A DNA stretch of 64,000 nucleotides, from the NCBI GenBank assembly GCA_022496805.1, contig CM040100.1, forward strand, positions 13,235,009 to 13,299,008. The letters are read 5' to 3'. The DNA comes from Pohlia nutans (Eukaryota > Streptophyta > Bryopsida > Bryales > Mniaceae). This document shows, in pieces, positions 35,149-48,037 of the stretch. The notes below the pieces were generated by a model. That model saw only the letters and a program-made list of their open reading frames with translations, ran no database searches and was not told where the DNA came from. The translations under genes were made by a program, and so were the position numbers. How positions within the stretch are numbered: position 1 is the stretch's first letter; each line of letters begins with the position of its first letter.

Positions 35149-38100
35149 ATGGGAGACAATCTGCACGAGCTGAATCGGAAGGAGCTCAAGGAGCTTTGCA
35201 GCCAGAACAATATTCGAACTGCAGGAGTGAAGGTAGAACCTCTTTGAATTCCAGGGTCGCCTTTGAATCGTTTCTTGGATTGGTGATTGAATTTTTCTTG
35301 TAAGAAGAGGTTGATAGCTGAGCTTTAGGTTGTGAGGTTTTCCGTTGCATTCATTTTTTGAGATTCTTGTTAGATTCTAAGTGATTGGATTTTCCATGTA
35401 AGTAGAGGTTGATAGCTGAGCTTTTTGTTGTGAGGTTTTCTGTTGCATTCATTTCTTGAGATTCTTGTTCTGCGGAGATCATTTAGTCTCTTACTTCACC
35501 TTTGGTGTTTGTTGGAATTTCTTTGAAGCATGAGGATCTTGTCCGTTTGCTACGCAACAAGATGTATCCGTCCTCACCACAAACGCCAAGGTAGCTTTTA
35601 AATAATCCATGTTCTTGTCTTCTTTGGATTACATCAGGAATACCTGAGGTTTTAGGGTAAAGATGAATAAGCGAGTTTCTTGTTTGGAATTAAGTTGCGA
35701 AAGGAGTATTTTTCTTTGTTCTTTGAGTATTATGATGATTACAATTTTAAACATGATACTCTTTTCATTTTGCATTGAATCTCGTGCAGGTTTAGAAATA
35801 TGTACGCATTTTGGTGGTTTAGGGGTTAATTGACTTCGTTTTGAAACAGGGCAATGAAGGGACGAGGCCCAAAGGTGCCGTCTCCAGGGAAGGAGGATGG
35901 CGATTCTTACAAAACTCCAGTCAAGGCTGCCGGCAGAGGTCGGAGTTTTCGAAGTTCAACTCTTCCACGTGAGGTAGATCTCTTTCATTTGGTGTCTTCT
36001 TACATAACAATCAACTGCAATTTGTTTAGGGTTTAGGGTTTAGGGTCTGTAAACGATCCAGTGCAAAAGTGCCACACACAAAGCAACATCTCTGTAGTCG
36101 GGTCTCGAAGCCTTCGATTTTTAAGGATACACATCCCTACAAATCAAATGGTTTGTAAGATTGATGTTCACATCTTCCAATACCGATTTTTCATTGATTT
36201 TCGGACATCAGTTATTCTAAGGTGAGCAAGGAGTTGACAATTAAGTAGCTCAATCATGGGAGACCTCCCCATTCATTTCAATGAAAAATTGTGAATTAAA
36301 CATTTTAGATGGTGACACAAGTAAGTGGGCTTCCTATGAACTTATCTTGCCTTCTCATGATGTCTAAAAATGTATAAATCGTGTATTTTTACTGAAAACC
36401 ATGGTAACCAATGTCGTCATCTTCACTAGTAAAAATTCTCGTTAGAGAAAGCATGGAAATGTCATGTTGATGGTGTTATGGATAAATAAGATAACATGAA
36501 AAATTGTGTTGTCATTTTTATACATAACACATTCAACATGACATTTTCATGTTATGTTCTTTGATTGTAGTCGGGGTTAAGTGAGATCAAGGCCATTGCA
36601 ATTTATGTTTTGATCTCACCCGTGTGATCAAACTGTGTGTTGGCAGGATGTCACAGCATCAGCGAGGAAGAATTTTTCAGGGTTGTCACGAAAGCCTCTT
36701 TTTACAAAGTCCAACACCATGTCATCACGAAGAACAGATCTGGGCATGAAGACACTTGGAGTTGATCACGACGCCCAAGAGAATTTTGTGAGGAGGCTTT
36801 GCCAAGTCAATGGAATGTCTCCCTTGAGTCGTCAAGGCGTTGAGGCTACTACAGGGACACCTGCATCCAAACCAAGTCATCTCTCTTTGGTATGCGAATC
36901 TCATTTGAGTCTAACAACTATTTCGTTAAATCTAAACCATCAACTGGCTGTCTATCCTTGCCCAAAACTTCATTTTAATTTTTTTTATCATATAGGGTTA
37001 GCCGTCCGTATTATTTCTCAAAACTATAAGAGCCAAGTTCCATTGGTGAAGTATCTCACTAATAGACAAGTTTTTAGGGACTTTGGGGGACCAAGTTCCA
37101 CATTTCAAGTGAGCTTTTGAGAAAAAAGTGGTGGAGAAGTTGTCATGAAATATGCAGGTCCAGACTTCATGGCAACTTCTCCCAAACTTGTTCATGTTTC
37201 ACCTCATTCAATCAAATTTGTTCATGTTTCACCTCAAGCAAGTCCATGGAATGTGCACAACTTCATGGCCGGGTATGAGACAAACCCAAGTTCAATTTTT
37301 CCCCTCCTCTTGCCTACTTCCATGGGCAACTTCTCAAACCCATGGAACTTGGCTCTTACAATGCCCTTATTTCATACAATTTAAAAATTTTCACCATTAG
37401 TTAACTTCTACTTTTAATCAACAAGTGTATGTAATCTGAAATTTCCTCCTTTTGCTCATGGCTCAAAAAGGGTGTTTAATTTCATTCTTCCTAATATTGC
37501 TCATAATCGATTTTTAGAGTTTTCCTATTACTGCTCTTAATTGATTTCGATGTGCAGTCATGGGGACATAGGTGCTCAATCACAGTCGTAGGGACGTCCA
37601 CCCTATCATTTCAGTTGTCATTTCAGGTGTCATTACATTTTAGTTGAATCTAATGTGGGACGGATGGTGGCAGGCACAGGCAAACGGCAAATCTGAGGAG
37701 ATGTCAAGTCCAAGGCCATCAGAAGGTGGCAGTGAGGCAGGCTCGGATACATCGAGGAGAGTTTCAGAGATTGCTACTGATGCAGGGCCGGACACCATGT
37801 CCGATTTCTCGGATGCGGAGGAGTTTCGTAGTGTCTCAAGTGAGCCCATTTCAAAGCTGAGCTCCATGAGCAAAAGAAACAGCTCCCTGCGAACTGAGTC
37901 GAGTAAAATGTCACACTTGTCAGATCAAAGTGGCCTCTCGTTTCTCACTGCCGGAACTAGTTGGGGTACAAATGATCATACTATGGACAATCTCTCTCGA
38001 ACGGACAGCACTGAGGTTATCTTTCCCGAGTTTCCACCAGAGGGCTCCAACTTTTTGGTTGGTGATACAGATGCTTTGGATATGTCATTTCTACATGCAG

Positions 38101-40513
38101 GAGCTGCAGATCCTGAAGTGATAGTCAAAGGCAAGGATGAGAAATTTGATGTGATGGATTCGCCCATGGCTCGTGATTACGTCAATTATAACCGTGGCTC
38201 TGAGACAGACATCAAGGAGAATTCCATTGACTCAAATAGAATCTCCATAGGTGAAGAGCCTAGAGACGTGAATAGTGGGGTAGCAGGGACGTCCATTGAT
38301 GCAGGAGACAAGCCGAGGAATTCCACAGCAACTATTGATGCAGAATCGAAGGAAGTAGGTCCTATTAATGATGAGTTGGAGCTTCCTAAGAATGAGCTTG
38401 CTCTTGGTAATGAGAGCACTGAATCGAAACAATACGAACCACGTAAGGAGGATATTGAAGATGGACCTGAGATACACAGTGAACTTCCTTGTTTAGAATC
38501 GAATTCACCGACGTTTGACTCGAAAGACTACAGCGTTGCAAAGAAATTGGTTTTTGAACGTGAGGAGAATCTCTCGCTACCGCCTCCATTGCAGGATGAT
38601 GTGGAAGGGAAAGAAGTCAACGCCCAGAGTAGTGGAGAAGGACCTGTTCTTTCTGTGCCTGAAGAGGAAGATCCTGCTTTACATTCCAAGAGCGATGAAC
38701 CAACAGTGAACGGTGAAGCAGTTTCTGAGACTTCACCACCGACAACTGAGAATACTTCATCTGATGGAGGGGAAGAAGTCAACTTTGAAGAAGGACCTGT
38801 TCTTTCTGCCCCCAAGACTCTTGAAGAGCCGGATTTTGCTTTACATTCCAAGAACGATGAACCGACAATGAATGGTGAATCAGTTTCTGAGACTCCGCCA
38901 CCAACAATTGAGAAGATTTCATCTGATGGAGGGGAAGGAGTCAACGCACCAACAATTGAGAATACTTCATCTGATGGAGGGGAAGGAGTCAACGCACCAA
39001 CAATTGAGAATACTTCATCTGATGGAGGGGAAGAAGTCAACGGAAGCAACTTTGAGGAAGGACCTGTTCTTTCTGCGCCAAGGACTCTTGACGAGAAAGA
39101 TTTTGCTTTACGTTCCAAGAGCGATGAACCAACAATGAATGGTGAAGCAGTTTCTGATGGAGGGGAAGAAGTCAACGTTGAAGAAGGACCTGTTCTTTCT
39201 GTGCCTGAAGAGGAAGATCCTGCTTTCCATTCCAAGAGCGATGAACCAACAATGAATGGTGAAGCAGTTTCTGATGGAGGGGAAGAAGTCAACGTTGAAG
39301 AAGGACCTGTTCTTTCTGTGCCTGAAGAGGAAGATCCTGCTTTCCATTCCAAGAGCGATGAACCAACAATGAATGGTGAAGAAGTTTCTGAGACTCCGCC
39401 ACCAACGATTGAGAATACTTCATCTGATAAAGGGGAAGAAGTCAACTTTGAAGAAGGACCCGTTTTTTCTGTGCCAAAGACTCTTGACGAGAAAGATTTT
39501 GCTTTACATTCCAAGACCTCTGAACCAGCAATGAATGATGGCCTAGCTGAAACAGTTTCTGGGAGTCTGCCATCTGATGTGGAGCGAGACATAACCAACA
39601 ATGTTGATGGAGAGGGTGATGTTACTTCTGTCGAAGAGTTTGATCCACCTGCCAAGCACAATGATGCGGTCATACAGGAGAGTGAGTTGGCTGATAAAAC
39701 GGTGTCATCTCAAGGCATGGATTCATTTGAAACCGAAGACCAAGACACTTCGACCCTTGAAAGACATGTGGATATGTCTTCAGATTCAAGTCTCACCAAA
39801 AATGTCAGTGACAAGGCTGCTCCAGAACTAGAAGGTAGTCCAGCTAATGAGCCAGAAGGTTCGGATGTTAAGGCGGGGGATGGACAATCTGCAAGTACTT
39901 CTACAACTGTAGTTGATTACAATAAGGTACGTGATAACTGAATTGATAACTGAAGTCGACAAATCTTTGGCTTATAAAGAAAGAGTCAGGATTGGTATAC
40001 CTTCGATCTTTCTAAAGAACCAACAAGTCCAAAATGGGCCTCACGTCTCTTTTTGCAGTTTTGATTAGGTCTCTTTCTTTTGTCCAATTTTTAAAGAATT
40101 TCTTTGATCAACACATGCAATGTTAAGCACTGATTCTAGTGATAAGTAAGCCACCCTATTTGTGCCACTATGTACTAATAGTGTACATTTCAAAATTTTA
40201 AATGTAATACACTGATACAAATAGTCACATGGTACAAATAGGGTGGTTTACCTTTTAGAATTTGGCCTCATTTTTCACAACATGATTAATTGAATTGGTC
40301 GTTTGGTCCTTTGAGGGTTAAATGAGTCTTGTTCGTTTTGGCAATCTACAGACTTGTGATTCTGACTAATCTTTTCCTCGTGTACAATCTCTGCAGGATG
40401 AACGTGAGAAAGCGGACAAGCAAGTGAAGTTATCATTTCCATTGTCAATTATATTGTGGTGTTCACAAGTGTGCTCACCAGTATCCAGAAACCGTAGGAC
40501 CTTGACATCATGA
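35149..40513 (+). CDS. Acidic SAP-motif protein with internal tandem repeats
   Basis: Exons 35149-35232, 35529-35590, 35850-35973, 36647-36889, 37674-39926 and 40397-40513 join in frame (about 960 residues). The N-terminus (LHELNRKELKELCSQNNIRT, then HEDLVRLLRNKM) has the two-helix pattern of a SAP or SAP-like motif. It recalls plant proteins that begin with a LTRKELQALCK-type helix. SAP motifs commonly bind nucleic acid, so a nuclear role is a guess. A basic patch follows (about residues 48-90). The 751-codon exon 5 is Ser/Glu/Asp-rich and probably disordered. At about 38630-39540 it holds six copies of a 39-55-residue unit built on EEGPVLSVPEEEDPA and SDEPTMNGE, plus two 16-residue mini-units. 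The exon 5 acceptor may be at 37674 or 37680. The last exon (hydrophobic SFPLSIILWCSQVC) could instead be cut at GTGAAG and continue at about 40741. Confidence 0.8.
36023..36049 (+). repeat. Short telomere-like tract (TTTAGGG)3
   Basis: Three tandem TTTAGGG units lie in intron 3 of the SAP-motif gene. This is the plant telomere unit. It may be an interstitial relic or chance. Confidence 0.8.
36452..36551. other. Intronic hairpin, miRNA-precursor-like
   Basis: In intron 3 of the SAP-motif gene, the arm at 36452-36487 (ATGTCATGTTGATGGTGTTA) pairs with 36514-36551 (TAACACATTCAACATGACAT). The stem is about 36 bp with few mismatches and the loop about 26 nt. Size and pairing resemble a plant miRNA foldback, but a small MITE would look the same. 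Confidence 0.55.
38630..39540 (+). repeat. Coding tandem repeats in exon 5 of the SAP-motif gene
   Basis: Units start at the EGPVLS or EEGPVLS motif. Two neighbouring 117-bp units (about 39178-39294 and 39295-39411) are almost identical at DNA level, so the duplication or conversion is recent. A 48-bp mini-repeat (PTIENTSSDGGEGVN) occurs in tandem at about 38945-39040. All length changes keep the frame. Confidence 0.9.
40012..40321 (+). mobile_element. TTAA element family I, copy in intron 5 of the SAP-motif gene
   Basis: Left end CTAAAGAACCAACAAG is eroded and has lost TTAA. Right end is TTTGGTCCTTTGAGGGTTAA. The interior (GGGCCTCA, TTTTTCACAACATGAT) matches the intact copy at 44723-44963. 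A family J MITE is nested at 40146-40251. Confidence 0.68.
40146..40251. mobile_element. MITE family J
   Basis: The 106-bp element has ends GTAAGCCACCCTATTTGT and ACAAATAGGGTGGTTTAC, inverted matches at 17 of 18 positions. It lies inside the family I element. Related termini occur near 33944-34114. Confidence 0.7.
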
Positions 40514-42589
40514 AGATGTCCTAAGGTTATTGGTAAGTGGAGCTAAACGCTTATACCAACCATAACTTTGAGATTTAAGTTGCCTATCAATCAGAAGAGA
40601 GATGCATCAATCCAGAAGTATCATTTGCAATTTTAGTAGTCAGCATAAATGAATTTGATTTGAGCGGCATTCATGAGTGTAATGGTGCTCATGTTTAATG
40701 AGACCTCTAACTGGAAATGTTGTTCATGATTTGACTACAGGCATGGAGTGTAAAGCAAAAAAGAACACCATCTTTCTCGAGGAGATGTTGGAGCATCAGT
40801 GCAAAATTTTGTAACAGTGTAAAGTTTTGTGGCTTTAAATGCATGTGTATTACTAGGATTTTTTTTTTGTCAAGAGATGACAAAACAATGATATCGTGTA
40901 AAATTATCAGAAGTGTGGTTCTAAACCATGATCATGTAGTGCCTTTGATTTTTTTGTTTTTGTCTGAGTGCGTCAATTGTATATTCACATTCAAATAGAA
41001 CTCTCTAGTTCTTTGGCCTCATGACTCTTGTATACAGTATTGCACAATCCCTAGAGAACATTGGTTTTGTATGATACTTTGGTGTCCATAGTTATTTGGT
41101 ATAAAGACTCTTAGTTCCTTGTATTTACTGATGTTGTAGCAACCATTTTCAACAATTTAAGCAAATCAAAGTATTTGTAGGTGGAATTGACAAGTGGATT
41201 GTTTTCAATGGATTGACAAATCAGAATCATTGATTTTATCTTGTGCAAATTTTGAAATCCGATTTTAAATCTCAAATAGTTTTGTGCTGCAAACAGATTT
41301 GTGTGGGCCACTGTATCACAGATTGGTTTGGGTGTAAAGTTGGAAATATCTCTTCCTTGTTGCACAAGCCTTAAAGAATTTTGGTTTTGCTTGATACCTT
41401 GTTGGCACATGGATACATGTACAGTTGGGTACAACATGCTTACAATTTTTTTGAAAGTAGGTAGATCGTATATCAAGCGGCCGCATTGATTCTGAAGATT
41501 GCAAATATGGTAAGAAAAAATTCCTATTAGTAGAGTACTAGAGTAGAAATGTCCCTTTCAATTTGTAAGTCCATGGGTGCCATATCGAGCACATTACAAT
41601 TTAGAGAAGGGACTGTGTTTTTATGAGGAAGGAGTCAAAAATTCGTAAGCATCTTGTACCTGACTATACAATACCCTACACTAAGTATTTGTCACCTTGG
41701 GTTTTCAAAGGTTTGCCATTAGAAAATGATAAAATTGGAATTTTTGAGCCAAATTTGAATATGTTGCAAAACACAAGATACACAACACATATTGTTGAGA
41801 TTTGATAAAATAATTTTTACTCATTTTCACTTGAAGTTAAAAACTCCACTTTTTAACCCAAATTTCAAACGACAATAAATACAATTTTTTTTAGTTACCA
41901 GGTATAAAATTCTTAATGGAAAGAATGCAAATCCTCTATAGAATTATATGCAAAAGAAATCATGATTATTGGAGGTTTATTAACCTCTCAAGCAGCTTGG
42001 GACAATCCGAACCGTGATTTTTGAGCGCAAGTCAGTTTGTTGACTTTTTAAGTAACCATAACATTCAATAGCTTGTAGTGACCCCATAGGAGAATGTATA
42101 ACATATCCCTCATCCAACATGACCTTCATTAGTAGCTAATCGGACATTTGGTGTCCCAAGATGATGAGCAGAGCCACATGAAGGAAAGCCAGAGCCCATG
42201 AAAGCTACTTCATGTGATGATAGTTCACGTCAGTCTAGCCTATGTCACTAGTAGGAAATGTGTCGTTCTACATTTACTATAATTGAAAAAGGAATGAAAC
42301 TGCGCCAGGCAGCTGGGTTGTGTCAATGTTGATGAGTGGTTTTAGTCACAAGATGACGGAAATATCCCGCATACTCAGCCACTGTCGTGGGAATGAAAAA
42401 CAACAGGTATGCTACTAGTGCTAAGAGTCCAAGACGTTCAGAAAGTTCTGGAAAGTTTGTAGCCCTTCTATCATTGCTGGCCTACCTCAAGTTACACAAG
42501 AGTATTGTTCAACATGTTATTGCACATGCAAGCTTTACGAGGACGGACGAGATTACACGGAAGTCGCCCGCCAAGTAAAAATGGCCTTT
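40514..42589. other. 3' flank of the SAP-motif gene and intergenic DNA
   Basis: The first few hundred bases probably contain 3' UTR. Beyond about 41.1 kb I see no gene. The short ORFs lack family resemblance. Confidence 0.45.
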
Positions 42590-44590
42590 TTTGTGCAAGG
42601 CATTAATTTATTCTCCGGGAGGCCTGGGCTTGTGCAAGGACTTTTACAACTTTGGCAATCCAGGATGCATTATTTTTCAAAATCTTATTCTTGGAGATAC
42701 TGGATTCTAGCTACTTCTTAGCACTTGAAAGTAGATCCTAAGATATATTGCTATAAAACTGGAGAAGAGGTGGATGATGTACGCAAAGTTTTGCATCGCT
42801 GCAAGAAAGCATTTGCAAAGTCCTTGGGACTAAGGTAAGGGGTGCGATTGCCGTCTGTTTAAGCATTTCAACCTACATGGAGCGCTGATTTTCAATGATA
42901 AAAAATTGCAGCACATAAAACTTTGGGTTTAATAACCAAGCTCAAATTTTAATTAATTTTTTTCACAACGTATGATTTTGTTATAAATTTTCAAACTTAA
43001 TATGCATAGACCACTATTGATGTTAGTAGGTGTACCAATAATTGTCTTTCATTTCTAGTTCAATCAGATTGTTAACTTGGTATTCGTAATTAATGCTTGT
43101 GATAACTAGATTGGGAACTCCTGAAGTTGAAACAAATGCTTTTATAGGTGACCACAATTGGTACCTAACAGTTTCTAGTGCTTCTACCTTACCGGTATTT
43201 GAAGACGTATCCGGAAATCAACAAGTGACGACTTCAGTCCTTGCTGAGCCTCGGTTGACGTAGAGAAGTTAGACAGTCATTAACTGGAACCCGCACACGT
43301 GTTGTAGGGGACTTGACACATCTTGGCCAAATACCTTGTTCTTGTAACTTGAGTAACATGTATAGTAGACATGCCAATGACCGCACAGGCAATACTCAAA
43401 TCCTTCCCCACAAGAATGTAGAAACTTACACTATCTCAAATTTTGCAAGATTGTGGTATGTCAAGTTGGGATTCGCCTTGATAAAATCACACTCAAAAAT
43501 GTTTTGTACAATAACTTTTATTGCACGTCAAACACATTGGATATGATTTTTAATGGAAATTTACTTCGAGCCCTTCACCACACAGCGTGCGGTGAATGGG
43601 CGGTACCTTACATTTCTATTGGAATTGTGCGGTGAAATTGAGCGGTCATTGGCATGTCTGCTATGATTGGAGTTGTGCGGTCATTGGCATGTTTACTATA
43701 CTTGAGTATGTATAGTTCCAATGACCGCACACTTCTAATCATAGTAGACATGCCAATGACTGCAAAATTTCACCACACAATTCCAATAGAAACGTAAAGT
43801 ACCGCCCAATCATCGCACGCCGTGTAGTGAAGGGCTCTAAGTAAATTTCCATCAAAAATCATACCCTATGTGTTTGACGTGCAATAAAAGTTGTTGTACA
43901 AAGTATTTTTGAGTGTAATTTTATCAAGGTGAATCCCAACTTGACATACCACAATCTTTCAAAATTTGAGACAGTGTAAGTTTCTACATTGTCTTGGGGA
44001 AGGATTTGAGTATTGCTTTTGCGATCATTGGCATGCTTACCTTATACGTCATACGGCAGTGTTCAAATTAATACCTCTTCTGCCCATTCACGTATACTTG
44101 TATGTGTTTAGTACAATGCACCCCCAGGCTTCTCGTATAAAACCACGGTTCTAGTCAATGACTGTCCATATTCTCTACCATGTAAACCTCGTATATAGGG
44201 TCTCATCTATTATATTAAATGCACATTGTCACACGATCTGTCACAACCCATTGTCACAAAATGGTCACGTTTTCATCCCAAATGGTTTTTTTTCAGTTTT
44301 GTAAGACTTCGACCGGCTATCCGATTCATATTCTCCTACATTCAATGTTGCAGTGCAACGGGTCTGTGCTAGTGTTGGATAAAATACAATTGGCTCAGTA
44401 GGGCCTGAAGTTGGCAGTCACATGTTCACTTCTACATACTTCTTTGCAAATGCTTTCTTGAACAATGTAAAACTTTGCGTACAACATCCACCTCTTTGAG
44501 ACTTTTATAGTACCCTACATATATCTTAGAATCTATAAACTTGCGCAAGCCGAGCCCACTTCAAGAACAACAAATGCTTGCAACAAAGTC
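42590..44590. repeat. Two-kb imperfect inverted repeat (foldback)
   Basis: The outer arms pair: GAGGTGGATGATGTACGCAA and CAAGAAAGCATTTGCAAAG (about 42768-42820) match the reverse strand of about 44446-44500. TCGGTTGACGTAGAGAA and GACAGTCATTAACT (about 43252-43280) match the reverse of about 44150-44190. The inner 43366-44047 is an almost continuous palindrome with its apex near 43703. Copies of CATGCCAATGACCGC or its inverse occur at both inner ends and twice near the apex. No ORF is supported. It may be a long-TIR or foldback transposon. Confidence 0.82.
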
Positions 44591-44722
44591 ATTTTTTGTA
44601 ACTTCTGTAATTATCTGCCTGTCGCCTCAAAGCTCACACGGACAATACCATGGTGAAGAATCCTTGCAATTCACTGCATGATCCTCCATCCATATATTAG
44701 TATACGTCAATTATTGTTTATA

Positions 44723-44963
44723 TTAACCCCTAAAGGACCAAGAAGCCCGAATTGGGCCTCATGTTTTTTTTGAAGTTTTGAGTAGGTTCTATGTGGACTT
44801 TGTTTTGTTCAATTTGTTTGTTTTCTGACCAACATATGGACTATTCTTCAGTGATTTTATTGCATGATATAAAATCCACTCTCATCTTAATTGTATTTTT
44901 CACAATATGATCATTTGAATTTGTCATTTTAAGACCATGAATCCTTGGTCCTTAAGGGGTTAA
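44723..44963 (+). mobile_element. TTAA element family I, intact copy
   Basis: The 241-bp element has ends TTAACCCCTAAAGGACCAAG and CTTGGTCCTTAAGGGGTTAA, a near-perfect inverted repeat of about 20 bp. It is the shortest TTAA element in the window. GCCC-GAATT-GGGC forms a small subterminal palindrome. Confidence 0.88.
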
Positions 44964-47492
44964 GCATGTTTTCAGGGCGTTAATGTAAATCCCCATCTGT
45001 TTGCTCTCTGCATATGAAAGATGAAATGTGTTTTAGCAACATATCTCAATAGCATTCAAAACGAAGACCACATAGCCAAATTGAATGTCACTAATCGCAA
45101 AGCTAAAGTCAAAGATGAACTTAATCAAAATGCAAGGTAATTATGGCAATCATCTGCAGCACAACCTGTTCATAAATCAATAAATAAAAGATGATTGTTT
45201 CCACCATAAACAAAATCCTAAACCAAAATATTTTGACGAAATGTAAGGAGGAAAACAAACCCCAAATCCAAAACATAAGCGACACCTACAACATCGACAA
45301 CATCGAGTTCTCAAACTAATCCTCAAACTTTGGTGAGGCAAGTGCAAAGCCTTTTGCAAAGGTCCTAAAGTGTTTATAAGCTATACATTCCAACCACAAA
45401 AGGAGATATATTCAACTCAATTGTGTAGCTTTTTTCCACTCAAACTTCTTTATTCTTTCTAAATGTCTTTCTACATACCATGGAATATGTAGGGATTCAC
45501 TTTGTGCTTTAACTTCTTTAGAGACCATGAAGTCTTGGTTCTTTAATCTTATGACACTCTAGCTACTAGTCCTATGGTGTTTTAGCTTCCTTAGAGACCA
45601 TACACTCTTGTAATTACATCTTCTCACAATCTTGTTACGCTATCTTGAATAGATCTTGTCAAAAATATCTTGTCGTATCTTAAGCATGTACCAACGATTG
45701 CTTACACATTAGAGACGATCGGGAAAGAGAAGGTAAACAATAGCCCACCCACCACTTTATCAAAAAAATTCCAGCCATGAATACTCTCAAAATCCTAGCC
45801 AAAACAAGTCTATGAAGAGGAAAATTCTCCTAAGCTTAAGTTCTTCAAACAAGGTCTTGGACTAAAAATTATTTTGTACATTTTGAAAATCTTGTGATGA
45901 ATATAAAATGTAAATTCCACAAGAATTTGCTCTTGGTATTAGGGTTGTCACATTGTCCGACAGGCCGTGTGTCCATCCATTCTGATTTTTCCATCCGATT
46001 AGCCTCCTATATGTCCGATATTAAAATATTTGAGCATATTCACAAAATATTCATATAAAAACCATAATTTGTTTAACCCTAAGTTGTTCAACTCTAATTT
46101 AATTGTTCAACCCTAATACCATATAATTTGACAATAATAGAAGTTCTACTTCATATTGCCAAACAACACTACCAAAAATTATGTCCAATTGTATTGTAGA
46201 AGAAATGTGTGAGAAGTCACGAGGTGTTGAAACCTGAGACTAATATAGGAGCTTACATTGTGGTTTCCCATGGCATTTAGTTTGCTAATAAGTCATGATC
46301 GTTGCCAATAAAGAAATGAGATGTCGTTAATATATCCAAGGCAAGCCTCACCAATATAGTGGTAGGGATGCAACAACCTTATCTTTAAAATTTTCTTCAC
46401 TCTAACCAATAAATTTCATTGTTTTGCATGCAAATGAATTTCTAAGAAGCTTTTATGCATTAAAATACTCTTTGGTAAGATATGTGCACCCACAATCATC
46501 CTTGAGTTTAGTCTCCTACATTTGGAGCCAAAAGTCTTACTGAAATCAGATACAACATACTTACATTTAAAACCAAAAATGACACTAAAAGTAGGTACTC
46601 AGTACACAAGAGCCTATACGAATTTAGGATTGATTTTGAATACACGTATAGGCAATACTTTAAAAATTAATAGTTTTTTCATATGGTGTTTTAAATAATA
46701 ATAACTATGATCATGACTATTATTGACAGTTATTCATGTTCATGAGCAATTTAATAATGTGAACAACTCAAAAACGTTATGGAGATTTCACTAGTTGATT
46801 CATGATTTATTTATGAGCCAAAAAAGTGTTAGTGTGGTCAAGTTTAAAACCCAATTTATACTAAGACTCAAACCCAATTTGGAGTTGGCCCAATTCGTAA
46901 TTCATTGGGACATCAATTAGGCCAAAGTTATGACATTGGTTCAACTATTGAACTGTATAATATAAAACCCTTGGATTTGATTGTTGGTCCAATTTCAAAA
47001 AATACCTACTCTTATTCATCGTGACTTGCGAGTAGTAACTTGCAATTTCCTTTGGACCCTCCAATATAACCCAATTTGATTGTCCAATTTCAAAGACTGA
47101 TACAACTCCATTCAATGAAACCAACGCTCATCAAACATATCTATGCATTGGAACTTAAATATTGTTGCAATTGCTAAATGTTGGAGCTCTTCAAAACATG
47201 AAACCTTGCAAATTTCTATCACGTACTTATCTCGGTACTTATTGAATTGCATAATATTGGAATATGGAATCGTGGAGACCTAACAATACAATGAAAAAAA
47301 GAAGAGTTTTAATCTTTTATTTGATTTTCCAAAAATGATGTGTTAAAAAACAATGAATAATATAGACCACAAGCATGCTTCAAGCATTAGAAAGTAGATA
47401 CACCTAAAATCATACTTTTCAACAATACAAGGAAAAAATATAATTTTTTGATAAGCCATGTAATTGCTATGAATTTTCAAAGTGGAAGTTGC
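44964..47492. other. Intergenic, nothing recognised
   Basis: AT-rich sequence of about 2.5 kb. No exon chain, RNA gene or match to repeats elsewhere in the window was found. Confidence 0.45.
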
Positions 47493-48037
47493 TTAACCCT
47501 TTGAGGCACTTGTGTTCTCATAGTGGACGATGAACAAATTCAAACTATTCTCCTGACTTCATACATGGACAGTTTTCATCCATCCAAATTTCTCTTGGTT
47601 TTTGTGCTAGTTGACCATCATTTATACAATATGGATCTTCAAAAAAAGAAATTTTGATTTTTTGAAAAACAACACAAGTGGTTTATGTCAAGTTTCATTC
47701 TTAGTTCAAAAAGTGAGACTTTAAACATGGTTTTGCAAAATAAGTATCTAGAATCAAATAATGGAAACCATACGGTCATCGCATAGTGCGTGTTATTCCA
47801 ATTTCATTCCAATATTTTTCAATTTTTTTGTATTAATCAGGATTTTCAATTGAATTTCAAGAGAAAACCTTACAAAATTATTTTTAAATTATTAATAAAA
47901 AAATATGATACATCCAACCATACAAATGTGATCTTTACATTGGCATTTACAAGTTTTATTTGTACATTAACTCCATTTTTGGTTTCCATCAAACATTTTA
48001 TAACACTTCTTTGAAAACAGTTAAATCGGGACGTTAA
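47493..48037 (-). mobile_element. TTAA element family A, copy 5 (reverse)
   Basis: It starts TTAACCCTTTGAGGCAC and follows family A to GGGACGTTAA. The expected terminal AAAGGGTTAA is missing, because family C begins at that TTAA. The family C insertion either used this inner TTAA or came with a small deletion. Confidence 0.72.

Noticed and set aside
38945..39411. Regularly spaced repeats resembling a CRISPR-like array
   Set aside because: The repeats are coding, in frame and inside a plant exon. The spacers are also repeats.
38528..39673. Long open frame (381 codons) on the minus strand
   Set aside because: It is the antisense shadow of the repeat-rich exon 5 of the SAP-motif gene. The codon pattern of the repeats keeps the opposite frame open, and it has no splice context or family resemblance.
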